In this document: positions 17,783-26,746 of the stretch, piece after piece
Numbering within the stretch: position 1 is the stretch's first letter
How the letters are laid out: each line of letters starts with the position of its first letter
NCBI GenBank assembly: GCA_009780175.1
Contig: WRAO01000002.1
Span: 62,001-126,000 of the forward strand
Direction of reading: 5' to 3'
DNA from: Oscillospiraceae bacterium
Lineage (GTDB): Bacteria > Bacillota > Clostridia > Oscillospirales > Oscillospiraceae
DNA length: 64,000 bases
Made by a program: the position numbers and the translations under genes
The notes under the pieces: model-generated
What the model was told of the DNA's origin: nothing
The model's input: only the letters and a program-made list of their open reading frames with translations
The model's database searches: none

Positions 17783-19453
17783 TTACTCCTTCCTCAATCT
17801 ATTGACTGCTGAAATCAGGGCGAGTGTGGAAGCCGTGGTAATGTCATGGTGCACACCCACGCCCCAGAAGGGCCTTCCGTCTCGATCCGAGATGTTCACA
17901 TAAGCGGCGGCGCGGGCGTCAGACTCGCCCTCTATCGCGTGCTGCGCATAGTCGTTAAACTTGAATTCCAATTCCGGATAAGCCCCGCGCAGCGCCTGAC
18001 TACCCGCGTCAAGCGACCCATTCCCCCGCCCGGTAAGCTGATGCGGCTCGCCCTGGACAAGTAAATCCACCACAGCGACCGTTCCGCCCGCTTCGCGCCT
18101 CCAGTCGATATTCCGAAGCGTGATCGGAGCCTCGACATTGATATAAGCCGCGGCAAAGGCCTCCAAAATCTCCTCAGGGCTAAGCTCCTTATGCGCACGA
18201 TCAGAGACGTCCTTGATAAAATATCCCACTTCTTGCCGAAGCTCTTTCGGCAGATGATATCCGAAGCGGTGCTCCAAGATGTAGGAGATACCCCCCTTGC
18301 CGGATTGGCTGTTAATCCGAATCACATCCGTCTCATACGCGCGATTGACGTCGGACGGATCCAGCGGCAAATAAGGCACCGTCCAGTGCGCTTCTCCCTT
18401 CTCCTTGCGATATTCCAATCCCTTGGCAATGGCATCCTGATGAGAGCCGGAGAAAGCGGCGAAGACAAGCTCCCCCGCATAAGGATGCCGCGGCCCGACA
18501 GGCAAGCCGGTGGCCTCCTCATAGACGCGCACAACATGCGGCATATCCACAAGATCAAGCCCCGGATCTACGCCGTGAGTGTAGAGATTAAGCGCCAAGG
18601 TGATGAGGTCCACATTCCCCGTCCGCTCTCCGTTGCCAAACAGCGTCCCCTCCACACGATCCGCCCCAGCCAGAAGCCCCAGTTCAGCCGCCGCGACCCC
18701 GGTCCCCCGATCATTGTGCGGGTGGAGCGATATCACAACATGCTCCCGGCTGTGCAGATTGCGATTCATGTAAGATATCTGCTGCGCATATACGTGCGGC
18801 ATAGAATTCTCCACAGTAGCGGGCAGATTGATAATCACCGGTCGCGCCTCACTCGGCTGCCAAATATCAATCACCGCGTTGCAGATGCGCAAGGCAAACT
18901 CCGGCTCCGTACCCGTAAAACTCTCAGGCGAGTACTGGAACGTAAACTGCGTCTCCGGCATCTCCGCGGCATATGCGTTAAAACACCGCGCCCCCTCCTC
19001 CGCAATCGCGATAATCTCCTCCTCCGACAGCCGAAACACCTGCTGCCGCTGCGCGTGCGAGGTGGAATTATACAGATGCACAATCACCCGCTTGACGCCC
19101 CGAATCGCGGCAAACGTCTTCTCGATGATATGCGGCCTCGCCTGCGTCAAAACCTGAATCGTCACATCCTTCGGAATAAGATTCTGGTCAATCAACGCCC
19201 GCAAAAACGCGTATTCCGTCTCAGAGGCCGCCGGAAACCCGACTTCGATCTCTTTGAACCCAATTTCGAGCAAAAACGCGTAATAAGCCAGCTTCTCCTC
19301 CAAACTCATCGGCGTCAGGAGCGACTGGTTGCCATCCCGCAAATCCACGCTGCACCAGATAGGCGCCTCCGTCAGCCGATCTTGCGTGACCCAATCTGTA
19401 TGACCCAGGGGCGGCAGATGATACTGAGGCCGATATTTCTCTACATGTTTCAC
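17783..19453 (-). CDS. leuA: 2-Isopropylmalate synthase, LeuA type 2
   Basis: Condenses 2-oxoisovalerate with acetyl-CoA, the committed step of leucine synthesis. The 556-residue length and the start KYRPQYHLPPLGHTDW identify the longer type-2 enzyme. WCSVDLRDGNQSL and SLHPHNDRGTG hold the metal-binding residues, and the C-terminal 130 residues form the LeuA dimer/regulatory domain, where leucine feedback acts in characterised enzymes. It is the first gene of the operon, directly behind the T-box. Confidence 0.95.
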   Translation of the reverse strand: MKHVEKYRPQYHLPPLGHTDWVTQDRLTEAPIWCSVDLRDGNQSLLTPMSLEEKLAYYAFLLEIGFKEIEVGFPAASETEYAFLRALIDQNLIPKDVTIQVLTQARPHIIEKTFAAIRGVKRVIVHLYNSTSHAQRQQVFRLSEEEIIAIAEEGARCFNAYAAEMPETQFTFQYSPESFTGTEPEFALRICNAVIDIWQPSEARPVIINLPATVENSMPHVYAQQISYMNRNLHSREHVVISLHPHNDRGTGVAAAELGLLAGADRVEGTLFGNGERTGNVDLITLALNLYTHGVDPGLDLVDMPHVVRVYEEATGLPVGPRHPYAGELVFAAFSGSHQDAIAKGLEYRKEKGEAHWTVPYLPLDPSDVNRAYETDVIRINSQSGKGGISYILEHRFGYHLPKELRQEVGYFIKDVSDRAHKELSPEEILEAFAAAYINVEAPITLRNIDWRREAGGTVAVVDLLVQGEPHQLTGRGNGSLDAGSQALRGAYPELEFKFNDYAQHAIEGESDARAAAYVNISDRDGRPFWGVGVHHDITTASTLALISAVNRLRKE

Positions 19454-19459
19454 TGGTCT

Positions 19460-19690
19460 AATCCCCTCTTTCCGGAGACAAAAAAGCCCTCGTCTCCTGT
19501 AAATTCAAGAGACGAAGGCATACAATGCTTCCGCGGTACCACTCTTGTTGACGTCTATCAACGCCCACTCGTAAAGGTTTGCACTCCGGGGTGAGACGCA
19601 GTTGTCACCAGTACGGCCTCGCACCAACCGGCCGCTCTCTGAACTAGTGGTATTCACTGCACATTCCCATCATCGTGCGCCATATTTTAT
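19460..19690 (-). promoter_or_regulatory. T-box riboswitch of the leu operon (Leu, CUC specifier)
   Basis: On the - strand the T-box sequence AGAGTGGTACCGCGGAAG is present (about 19530-19547), followed by a terminator CGTCTC...GAGACG with a run of T. In stem I, GCAGT pairs with ACTGC, and the 3' side of the specifier loop reads UCUCA. The codon CUC (19595-19593), followed by A, is a leucine specifier. Uncharged tRNA-Leu should therefore stabilise the antiterminator and switch on leuACDB. Confidence 0.92.
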
Positions 19691-19700
19691 TTTGAAACTC

Positions 19701-19729
19701 AGAATACTCTCTTTGCCGCCGCTTGTCAA
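19701..19729 (-). promoter_or_regulatory. Promoter of the leu T-box transcript
   Basis: On the - strand TTGACA (19729-19724) and TATTCT (19706-19701) with a 17-bp spacer, directly upstream of the T-box. Confidence 0.8.
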
Positions 19730-19856
19730 TACCGAATTTCAGCCCGCGCTCAAACTTTCTCTTCCTATCCAGGCAATTCGCTCACAAAATAACATTTAGC
19801 AAACTCAATAAATTTCAAAAAACCAAAATTTTATATTCATGACTACACTCAAACAA

Positions 19857-20921
19857 TCATCTCCATAGCTTAACGTGCCCCTGGTCATGAAACTGCTTGA
19901 GCAGCAAAAACACCATCGGAAACGTAATCATCCCCAGCACCCCCACCAAGCGAAATCCCAAATACATCGCCATCAGAGTCGCCACCGGATGAAGCCCGAG
20001 CTGCTGCCCGATAAAGCGGGGTTCCATAAAGCTATGGGTAATACTCACCGCCGCGTAGGTCAGCGCAAGTCCTATGCCGAGAGTGAAGTTCCCGCCGAGC
20101 AGACTAAACAGCGCCCAGGGAATCAATACTGTCCCCGTCCCAAACACCGGCAAAGCGTCGATCACAGCGATGAGGGCCGCAAGCAATATCCCATACGACA
20201 CCCCCAGCGCAAGAAACGCAACCGTGAGCAGCACAAAAGTCACCCCCATGAGCTTGATCTGCGCCTTGGCCCACTTCCCCAGTGTGGAGACAATATCCCG
20301 CCCCAGTCCCCGCGCCCGCTCATGCCACCGCGCGGGGATCTGCCGGAGCAAAAACTCCGTAATCTGCGGATAACTCACACTCATAAAGATCACACTGATC
20401 GCATAGGTGAGCACAAACAGCAAAAACCGCGGAAACGCCGCCGCGACAGACGCCGCAAAACTCACGAGCCCCGCCGACAACTGCCCCGGCATCTCTTCCA
20501 GCATAGACGCAAAGCTGTCAATCGCCGTCTGTATCATCGCCTGCGTCTCCACCGGGGCCGCGATGACGAAGTGGTACAAAGACCGCTCCAGCCGCCCAAA
20601 CATCTGCCCAAGCTGCCCCGCAATCTCCGGTAAATTCCGCGCAAACGTCCCTATCCCATTCACCAGCTGACTGATAAGCAACCCCACCAAACACAGCATC
20701 AGGCTGAGTATCGCTAGACTGCAAACCGCCGCCGCAAAGCCCCGCCGAACGCTCATCCGCCGCATCATCCACCGCACTGCTGGTTCCATAAGCCGCGCCG
20801 TGAGGAGCGCGAGCAGAAACGGCGCCGCCCAGGGCAGCACAAAGCGAAACCCCAGCCAAAGCGCCGCTATCCCCAGCGCGATATAAAGAACCCAAATCAA
20901 CACCTGTTGATGCTTCGCCAT
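19857..20921 (-). CDS. AI-2E-family permease, YtvI-like
   Basis: A 354-residue integral membrane protein with about eight hydrophobic segments, the arrangement of the AI-2E/YtvI (PF01594) family. The N-terminal pair of helices (LIWVLYIALGIAALWL...) and the C-terminal block with SFMEPRFIGQQLGLHP are typical; ExxxxG and LGLHP are the usual landmarks. YtvI-type proteins occur in spore formers, but the substrate is unknown, and Na+/H+ exchange has been shown for some relatives. It is a single gene on the - strand, divergent from hom. Confidence 0.88.
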   Translation of the reverse strand: MAKHQQVLIWVLYIALGIAALWLGFRFVLPWAAPFLLALLTARLMEPAVRWMMRRMSVRRGFAAAVCSLAILSLMLCLVGLLISQLVNGIGTFARNLPEIAGQLGQMFGRLERSLYHFVIAAPVETQAMIQTAIDSFASMLEEMPGQLSAGLVSFAASVAAAFPRFLLFVLTYAISVIFMSVSYPQITEFLLRQIPARWHERARGLGRDIVSTLGKWAKAQIKLMGVTFVLLTVAFLALGVSYGILLAALIAVIDALPVFGTGTVLIPWALFSLLGGNFTLGIGLALTYAAVSITHSFMEPRFIGQQLGLHPVATLMAMYLGFRLVGVLGMITFPMVFLLLKQFHDQGHVKLWR

Positions 20922-20986
20922 GTCTCCCCCTTTCCGCTCCCTACTGCTTATTCAAAATTTGCCGCATTTATGTCCGATTCCCAATC

Positions 20987-21015
20987 TTGCGTTTGGACAA
21001 ACTCTGTGTTACACT
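20987..21015 (+). promoter_or_regulatory. Promoter of hom-lysC
   Basis: TTGCGT (20987-20992) and TACACT (21010-21015) with a 17-bp spacer. No riboswitch is seen in the short leader. Confidence 0.6.
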
Positions 21016-21099
21016 ATCTGAATATACCCTCGCGAATCATCCCGCTATTTTTCCCCATGATTGATCGAACTATACTAAAAAGAAACGAGGCTGCGAGAC

Positions 21100-22299
21100 A
21101 TGGTGAAGATTGCCATATTAGGTCTGGGCGTCGTCGGCACCGGCGTCGCGGAGGTCCTGGCACAAAACGCGGAAAAGGTTTCCTCTTCTGCCGCCGATGA
21201 AATCGTCCTGAAATATGTCCTAGACATCAGAGACTGCTCTGGCAGCCCCTTTGCAGATCTCGTCGTACCCGATTTCGACCGCATTCTGGCGGACCCAGAA
21301 ATCCGCGTCGTGGTCGAAACCATCGGCGGTGTCGGCGCGGCCTATGACTTCACAAAACGCGCCCTAGAAGCCGGAAAAAGCGTCGTCACCAGCAACAAAG
21401 AACTGGTCGCCGCACACGGCTATGAGCTGCTCACCATCGCCAAGGAGCAAAACGCAAACTACCTCTTCGAGGCCAGCGTCGGCGGCGGTATCCCCATCCT
21501 CCGCCCCATCAGCCAATGCCTCGCGGCAAACGAGATCACCGAAATCTACGGCATCGTAAACGGCACCACCAACTACATCCTCACCGAGGTCGCCAAAGGC
21601 GTCCCCTTCGAAACAGCCTTGAAAGACGCCCAAGCCCTCGGATACGCTGAGCAAGACCCCACAGCCGATATTGAAGGCCACGACGCCTGCCGCAAAATCT
21701 GCATCCTCGGCTCCCTCGCCTTCGGGCAGCACATCTATCCGAGTCAGGTTCCGACGGAGGGCATCTCCAAAATCACCCCCGAAGACATGCTTTACGCCAA
21801 CAGCGTAGGCCGCAAGATCAAACTCCTAGGCCGCGCCCTCCGCACAGACAGCGGCAAGATCGCCGTCTACGTCGCCCCCCACCTCATCCACACGAGCGCT
21901 CTCCTCGCACACATAGACGGCGTCTGCAACGGCATAGACGTCCGCGGCAACGCCCTCGGAGACGTCCTCTTCTACGGCCCCGGCGCGGGCAAACTCCCCA
22001 CCGCCAGCGCCGTCGTCGCCGACGTGATTGATTGCGCCAAGCACCTCCACGCCCGCAAATACCTCGCCTGGTCCAAAGGCGGCCCAGACATCGCGAGCGA
22101 TCCCGGCACGCTGCCGTCTCGCTGGTATGTCCGCACTCCAAAGGGCGGCGACAAAGCGTTCGGCCCGGTAGAACACTTAAGCTGTGAAGGCCAGAACCCA
22201 GACCACATCGCCTTCCTCACAGGGCCTATCAGCCAGCAGGACCTCGCACCCAAACTCGCCGCCGCAAACGCCTGCTGCGCCTTCCGTCTGCTGGACTAA
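21100..22299 (+). CDS. hom: Homoserine dehydrogenase
   Basis: NAD(P)-dependent reduction of aspartate semialdehyde to homoserine, the branch point to threonine and methionine. The 399-residue protein has the Rossmann motif GLGVVGTGVAEVL at the N-terminus and the conserved NGTTNYIL substrate-domain motif, with a GYAEQDPTADIEGHDA active-site segment. After about residue 330 the region that would be an ACT domain is short and degenerate, so threonine feedback may be reduced. It stands 77 bases before lysC, in the same direction. Confidence 0.94.
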   Translation: MVKIAILGLGVVGTGVAEVLAQNAEKVSSSAADEIVLKYVLDIRDCSGSPFADLVVPDFDRILADPEIRVVVETIGGVGAAYDFTKRALEAGKSVVTSNKELVAAHGYELLTIAKEQNANYLFEASVGGGIPILRPISQCLAANEITEIYGIVNGTTNYILTEVAKGVPFETALKDAQALGYAEQDPTADIEGHDACRKICILGSLAFGQHIYPSQVPTEGISKITPEDMLYANSVGRKIKLLGRALRTDSGKIAVYVAPHLIHTSALLAHIDGVCNGIDVRGNALGDVLFYGPGAGKLPTASAVVADVIDCAKHLHARKYLAWSKGGPDIASDPGTLPSRWYVRTPKGGDKAFGPVEHLSCEGQNPDHIAFLTGPISQQDLAPKLAAANACCAFRLLD

Positions 22300-22376
22300 T
22301 CTCATATGCTTGTAAGGGCGGATTTCATATCCGCCCATCGCAATATCAAAATTTCCTAGGAAAGGGGCCACATCCC

Positions 22377-23591
22377 ATGTCACTGATCGTACAAAAGTTC
22401 GGCGGCTCCAGCGTCGCAGACGCCGAACGCATCCGCCGGGTGGCCGGCATCATCGCCGAAACCTATCAAGCGGGGAACGAACTCATCGTCATCCTCTCCG
22501 CCCAAGGCGACACCACGGATGAGCTCATCGCCAAAGCCGCCGAACTAAACCCCCGCGCCTCCAAGCGCGAGTTAGACATGCTCATGTCCACCGGCGAACA
22601 GGCCTCCGTCGCCCTAATGGCCATCTGCCTCAAAGGCATGGGCGTCCCCGCCGTAAGCCTCACCGGCTGGCAAATCGGCCTGAAAACCAACTCCGAATAC
22701 GGCTCCGCCCGCATCGAGTCGCTCTCCGGCGACCGGATCAAAAAAGAACTCGGCCAAGGCCGTGTCATCCTCGTGGCGGGCTTCCAAGGCGTAAATAGCT
22801 CCAACGATATCACCACCCTCGGCCGCGGCGGCTCAGACACCTCCGCCGTCGCCGTAGCCGCCGCGATGGGCGCCGACAAATGCCAAATCTTCACCGACGT
22901 AGACGGCGTCTACACCGCCGACCCCCGCAAAGTCCCCGGCGCCCGCAAGCTGGACGAGATCACGTATACAGAGATGCTAGAACTCGCCTCCCTCGGCGCG
23001 CAGGTGCTCCACAACCGTTCGGTCGAACTCGCGAAGAAATACCACGTCCAGATGGAGGTCCTCTCCAGTTTCAAACCCAACACCCCAGGCACACTCGTCA
23101 AGGAGGTCACAAAAAACATGGAACAATTTGAAATCGCAGGTATCGCCAAGGACACAAACACCACCCTCGTCGAAGTCATCGGCCTCAAAGACGAGCCCGG
23201 CAAAGCTTTCCAGCTCTTCCGGCTCCTCTCCAACGCCAAAATCAACGTAGATATCATCCTCCAATCTTCCGGCTGCGGCGTCAGAAAAGACATCGTCTTC
23301 ACCATCCCCAGAGCCGACCAAGAAAAAACGCTCGTCTCTCTGGAAGAGCACAAAGACGCCCTCGGCTACGAGCGCATCGCTGTCGATCAAGACGTCGCCA
23401 AAGTCTCCATCGTCGGCGCGGGCATGGCCTCCACCCCCGGCGTCGCCGCGCGGATGTTCGAAGCCTTGGCAGACGCGAAGATCAACATCAATATGATCTC
23501 CACCAGCGAGATCAACATCTCCGTCCTCGTAGCGGCCGACCAAGCAGACCGCGCGATGAATGTGATCCACGAGAAATTCTTCCCGCAATAG
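22377..23591 (+). CDS. lysC: Aspartate kinase
   Basis: Phosphorylates aspartate, the entry to the Lys/Thr/Met pathway. The 404-residue protein starts with VQKFGGSSVADAERI, followed by STGEQASVALM and GRGGSDTSAVA, all diagnostic of the kinase domain. Two ACT repeats follow from about residue 265 (TTLVEVIGLKDEPGKAFQL and VSIVGAGMASTPGVAAR), the usual site of lysine or lysine-plus-threonine feedback. The gene follows hom. A hairpin GGCGGATTTCATATCCGCC in the gap is a simple interspersed palindrome. Confidence 0.96.
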   Translation: MSLIVQKFGGSSVADAERIRRVAGIIAETYQAGNELIVILSAQGDTTDELIAKAAELNPRASKRELDMLMSTGEQASVALMAICLKGMGVPAVSLTGWQIGLKTNSEYGSARIESLSGDRIKKELGQGRVILVAGFQGVNSSNDITTLGRGGSDTSAVAVAAAMGADKCQIFTDVDGVYTADPRKVPGARKLDEITYTEMLELASLGAQVLHNRSVELAKKYHVQMEVLSSFKPNTPGTLVKEVTKNMEQFEIAGIAKDTNTTLVEVIGLKDEPGKAFQLFRLLSNAKINVDIILQSSGCGVRKDIVFTIPRADQEKTLVSLEEHKDALGYERIAVDQDVAKVSIVGAGMASTPGVAARMFEALADAKININMISTSEINISVLVAADQADRAMNVIHEKFFPQ

Positions 23592-23618
23592 CCAAATGCA
23601 GGCAGAAGGGAGAATCCG

Positions 23619-24356
23619 ATGAGTCAATTGCAAATGAACCCCGCAACCCGGAACGCGTTGGCCAACATGGACCTGTTCGCGTTCCTTCAGAGCTCACACG
23701 TCCCCAACAAAGCCGCCGCCATCCGGCTCGGCTGTTTCGGAGTGCTTCTTGCCCTCGGCCCCCTCACCGCCGCCCTGTTCCTCAATTTAGAGCGCGGCAG
23801 CGCCGTCATGACCTTCGCCTGGATCATCGCGATCGTCACGCTAATCATCGGCCTCCTGCTCCTCGGCATCGCCCTCATCGGCCTCCCAATGGCAAAAAAG
23901 AGACGCCAAGGCCTACTCCGCGACTTTGCCCTGATCGACAAAGCCCACGGCGGCCTCAAAAGAGCCACCAACCAAGTCCTCGCCGAACTCAAAGACGAAA
24001 CCACCCCCGCCTACACCTTAGAGAGCGGCCAATACCTCACCAAAAACTGGCTCTTCAGCCTAGACGGCATGGCCCGCATCATCAACCTCTCAGACATCGT
24101 GTGCATCATCGGCATCCTAGATAAAGGTACCTACATCCTAACCACAGACGGCAGCGAACTCGAAATCAAACTCGGCCAAACTACAGGACAAGAAACCTTC
24201 AATCTCTTCCTTGCCGCAAACCCGCACATCCTATTCAACAAGTCCGAAGTCCCCCTCCCCGACGGCACCGTCGTCACCGCGGAGGCAGCCTACCGCAGCA
24301 AGGCGTTCCCAGCCATCTTAGCGGCCTATACCCACAGCAAACAATCCGCTGAATAA
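23619..24356 (+). CDS. Hypothetical two-span membrane protein
   Basis: A 245-residue protein. Two strong membrane spans (about residues 36-56 and 64-90) sit in the N-terminal third; the remaining 150 residues are soluble and mixed alpha/beta, and probably cytoplasmic. The soluble part (YLTKNWLFSLDGMARIINLS, DGSELEIKLG) recalls PH-like domains of small membrane proteins, but the match is weak. It starts 27 bases after lysC with a GAAGGGAG site, so it is likely cotranscribed. The function is unknown. Confidence 0.6.
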   Translation: MSQLQMNPATRNALANMDLFAFLQSSHVPNKAAAIRLGCFGVLLALGPLTAALFLNLERGSAVMTFAWIIAIVTLIIGLLLLGIALIGLPMAKKRRQGLLRDFALIDKAHGGLKRATNQVLAELKDETTPAYTLESGQYLTKNWLFSLDGMARIINLSDIVCIIGILDKGTYILTTDGSELEIKLGQTTGQETFNLFLAANPHILFNKSEVPLPDGTVVTAEAAYRSKAFPAILAAYTHSKQSAE

Positions 24357-24365
24357 TCAATCCAC

Positions 24366-24399
24366 AAAAAGAGCCACCCCATCCGGGGTGGCTCTTTTT
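24366..24399. terminator. Bidirectional terminator
   Basis: Hairpin GAGCCACCCC / GGGGTGGCTC flanked by A and T runs, between convergent genes. Confidence 0.92.
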
Positions 24400-24416
24400 G
24401 TGGGTCCTGAACATTA

Positions 24417-24683
24417 CTATGCCGTCTTCCAACGCTTCAGAGTGGGAATCCCCGCCTCGCATTGCTCTTTCGCGTCCTCCGGCGAAAACCCAAAGTCCTT
24501 CACCATCATAGCGGCAACGAATTCAATCGTCTCTTCCAGCGTGGCATTCGGATTTGTAAACGCGCCGCTATCGTAACAGAATTTGCAATAATCCGCACTT
24601 TTGCTCCCATTCGATTCCGTTCCGTACATCTCGTCGGTTTCCCCCATAGGCATACCGCAGCTTTCGCAAAACTTTTCTTGCAT
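24417..24683 (-). CDS. Small zinc-ribbon protein
   Basis: An 88-residue protein with FCESCGMPMG at the N-terminus and DYCKFCYDSGAF near residue 35, two CxxC knuckles that should bind one zinc ion. This is the putative zinc-ribbon family that often accompanies small stress or acetyltransferase genes; no activity is proven. An operator-like sequence upstream matches the one in front of the WYL regulator at 24761-25672, which suggests joint control. Confidence 0.8.
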   Translation of the reverse strand: MQEKFCESCGMPMGETDEMYGTESNGSKSADYCKFCYDSGAFTNPNATLEETIEFVAAMMVKDFGFSPEDAKEQCEAGIPTLKRWKTA

Positions 24684-24746
24684 GATAACATCTCCTCTTT
24701 AGAATTTGTGGTTCGTGCCTCTGAATAACAGCATACCACACATAAG

Positions 24747-24767
24747 ATGACAACAGCACGTCATGTT
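24747..24767. promoter_or_regulatory. Operator copy upstream of the zinc-ribbon gene
   Basis: ATGAC-AACAGCAC-GTCATGTT. The same arms with the same 8-bp spacing occur at 25706-25726 before the WYL regulator, and ATACCACA flanks both. It overlaps the end of the regulator gene and the probable promoter of the zinc-ribbon gene. Confidence 0.65.
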
Positions 24768-25672
24768 CTGGGCAAATATTTATTTTTTATTTTTTCGACA
24801 TGCGCCAACAGTTCATCTCGCATATATTGCGGCTCCACTACTTCCACCGCAGTCCCATAGGAAAGGATATAGTCATAAATCCACTGCCCCAAAGCCGTAC
24901 GCAGCGTAAATGAACCATCTTCGTTGACTGTTATGTCGCTTTCCGCAAACTCATCATAAATCCGATACTTTGCGTTTTGGGAAATGAAAAGCCTAACATG
25001 GATAAAGTCCGGAGGCGCTGCTTCTTCCACCGATTTCATTGGCGGTATCTCGTAATCGCCGCTATTAAACGACTGATCCAAAACCACCATGTTATTAATG
25101 CGCGTAAATTTAAACACCCGATAATCCTGTTCGGCTAAACAAAACGACTGCAAATACCACGCCTTCGATTTAAATGACAATTTCAGCGGATATACCTCGC
25201 GTCCCTTGTATTCCCCATATGGACTGAGATAGTCAAACGCCACGGCGAACTCGTGAATAATGGCATTTTTCAGCAATTCAAATTTCGCGTTGTCTACCTC
25301 GCTATGTCCCCACCGAGAAAAATCAACCTCAACCCACTCTTTGCTGGGGCTGGCAAAAAAGCTCCGTAATCTGCCCAGCACCTGTTCCGTATCAATAAAC
25401 TCCGTTGCGGACATGCTTTGCAGAGAAAATAGAATTTGCTTTTGTTCCTCCTCTGAAACCAAAGTCTTGTTCAGCACAAAATTGTCCTGAATAAAAATGC
25501 CGCCGCCCTTCCCCTGTGTCGTATATATCGGTATCCCCGCCGTTGTCAGCGTGTCAATGTCACGCAAAATCGTCCGCTTCGAAACCTCAAAATGCGAAGC
25601 CAAATCATTCGCGGTGATTCGTTTCTGATTCATCAAAAGATGTACAATCTCAAACAGTCTGTTAATCTGCAT
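24761..25672 (-). CDS. YafY-type HTH/WYL transcriptional regulator
   Basis: A 303-residue regulator. Residues 1-60 form a winged helix (MQINRLFEIVHLLMNQKRIT, SKRTILRDIDTL); about 130-215 hold a WYL domain with SKAWYLQSFCLAEQDYR; a WCX-type tail follows. WYL regulators sense small ligands or nucleic acids. The start at 25672 follows GGGTGAG; a longer frame to 25699 has no ribosome site. Matching dyads upstream of this gene and of the next gene downstream point to autoregulation and control of the zinc-ribbon gene. Confidence 0.88.
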   Translation of the reverse strand: MQINRLFEIVHLLMNQKRITANDLASHFEVSKRTILRDIDTLTTAGIPIYTTQGKGGGIFIQDNFVLNKTLVSEEEQKQILFSLQSMSATEFIDTEQVLGRLRSFFASPSKEWVEVDFSRWGHSEVDNAKFELLKNAIIHEFAVAFDYLSPYGEYKGREVYPLKLSFKSKAWYLQSFCLAEQDYRVFKFTRINNMVVLDQSFNSGDYEIPPMKSVEEAAPPDFIHVRLFISQNAKYRIYDEFAESDITVNEDGSFTLRTALGQWIYDYILSYGTAVEVVEPQYMRDELLAHVEKIKNKYLPRT

Positions 25673-25702
25673 AAACTCACCCCAGACACAGTATACCACA
25701 AG

Positions 25703-25726
25703 AACATGACAATATCATGTCATGTT
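25703..25726. promoter_or_regulatory. Operator upstream of the WYL regulator
   Basis: Perfect dyad AACATGACA-ATATCA-TGTCATGTT, overlapping the region just upstream of the probable -10 TATACT (- strand, 25695-25690). It shares sequence and spacing with 24747-24767. Confidence 0.7.
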
Positions 25727-25782
25727 AAAAATATAACTGCCCCTCTCGCCGAATCCCCAGAACAGCGCAGCCTAAAATCAGA

Positions 25783-25813
25783 AAAAGAGCCGCCCTCTCA
25801 GGCGGCTCTTTCT
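25783..25813 (-). terminator. Terminator of the rpmH-jag operon
   Basis: Hairpin GAGCCGCC / GGCGGCTC with a T-run on the - strand, just after the jag stop codon. Confidence 0.88.
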
Positions 25814-25816
25814 AAC

Positions 25817-26659
25817 TTAGGACCACTCTCTATGCTTCGGCGCGTCAGAAGCCGCCGGACTCGGAACACTGGGTGCCGCCGTAGAAGCCGCCACAGGCGC
25901 GGTTCCGCGCTTCGCCCTATCATACGCCACAAACACCCGCCGATGCGGCTCCGTGCCCGAGGAATAGGTCGTCACGTTCGGCATATCCTGCAACGCCGTA
26001 TGGATCACATGCCGCTCATAGGCGTTCATCGGCTCAAGGCCCATGTTCTTCCGATAGCGCACCACCTTCTCCGCCACCTTCGTAGCCAGACGGATCAGCG
26101 TCTCTTCCCGCTTCTTGCGGTAATTCTCCGCGTCCACATAAATCCGCGTCCGCTGGTCAATCCCGCGATTGACGGCATAGTTAGCCAGGTGCTGAATCGC
26201 GTCCAGCGTCTCGCCCCGCCGCCCGATGATAGACCCCATATCCGGGCCCTGGAGCTCAATGTGAATCGTATCGCCCTCTTCTGTCAGCACCGGCGTAGCG
26301 TCTGTGCCCATCCGCTCCAAAAGTCCTGCCAGGAATTGGCTCGCCCGCTCCGCTGTAGAACCCTCTGCTGGCTTTCCTGCTGGCACAGCAGCCCGGAGCG
26401 CTTCTTTCACCGCAACAGGTGCCGCCGCCTCTACAGCCGCGCCCCCGCAGCAAGCGTCGCTGCACACCGGCTCCGGCTCGTCTGTCATATAGGTCACCCG
26501 AACGACCGCCGGCGTGCCGCCGATCCCGAGCAGCCCGGCCTTAGCCCGCCGCACGATCTCCACAGACACCTCATCCCGATCTAGCCCAACCTTCCGTAAG
26601 GCGTTTTGAATCGCCTCTTCTTCCGTCTTGCCGGATACTTCCATGGACGTCTCGCGCAT
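25817..26659 (-). CDS. jag: Jag/KhpB RNA-binding protein
   Basis: A 280-residue protein with three parts: the Jag-N domain (METS-like start, AIQNALRKVGLDRDEV, GLLGIGG), a KH domain with GSIIGRRGETLDAIQ, and an R3H domain near the C-terminus (AYERHVIHTALQD ... GTEPHRRVFV). It binds RNA, in partnership with KhpA in other Firmicutes, and affects cell-envelope gene expression. The ATG at 26659 has AAGGA nine bases upstream; the earlier ATG at 26668 directly touches that site. It is last in the rpmH-rnpA-yidD-yidC-jag block. Confidence 0.93.
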   Translation of the reverse strand: MRETSMEVSGKTEEEAIQNALRKVGLDRDEVSVEIVRRAKAGLLGIGGTPAVVRVTYMTDEPEPVCSDACCGGAAVEAAAPVAVKEALRAAVPAGKPAEGSTAERASQFLAGLLERMGTDATPVLTEEGDTIHIELQGPDMGSIIGRRGETLDAIQHLANYAVNRGIDQRTRIYVDAENYRKKREETLIRLATKVAEKVVRYRKNMGLEPMNAYERHVIHTALQDMPNVTTYSSGTEPHRRVFVAYDRAKRGTAPVAASTAAPSVPSPAASDAPKHREWS

Positions 26660-26746
26660 AGTTATCATTCCTTTCTATAGCCAACCGTCTGCAAGACGGT
26701 GCTGTTCTGCCATCCGTTCAGACCGAGCGCGACCAACCGATTCTCC

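Noticed and set aside
18191..19594. Long open frame on the + strand, opposite leuA
   Set aside because: A shadow frame of a GC-rich gene; Arg/His/Pro-rich and without domain or ribosome site. The same applies to frames at 5710-6585, 16400-17224, 26699-28075 and 41786-43228.
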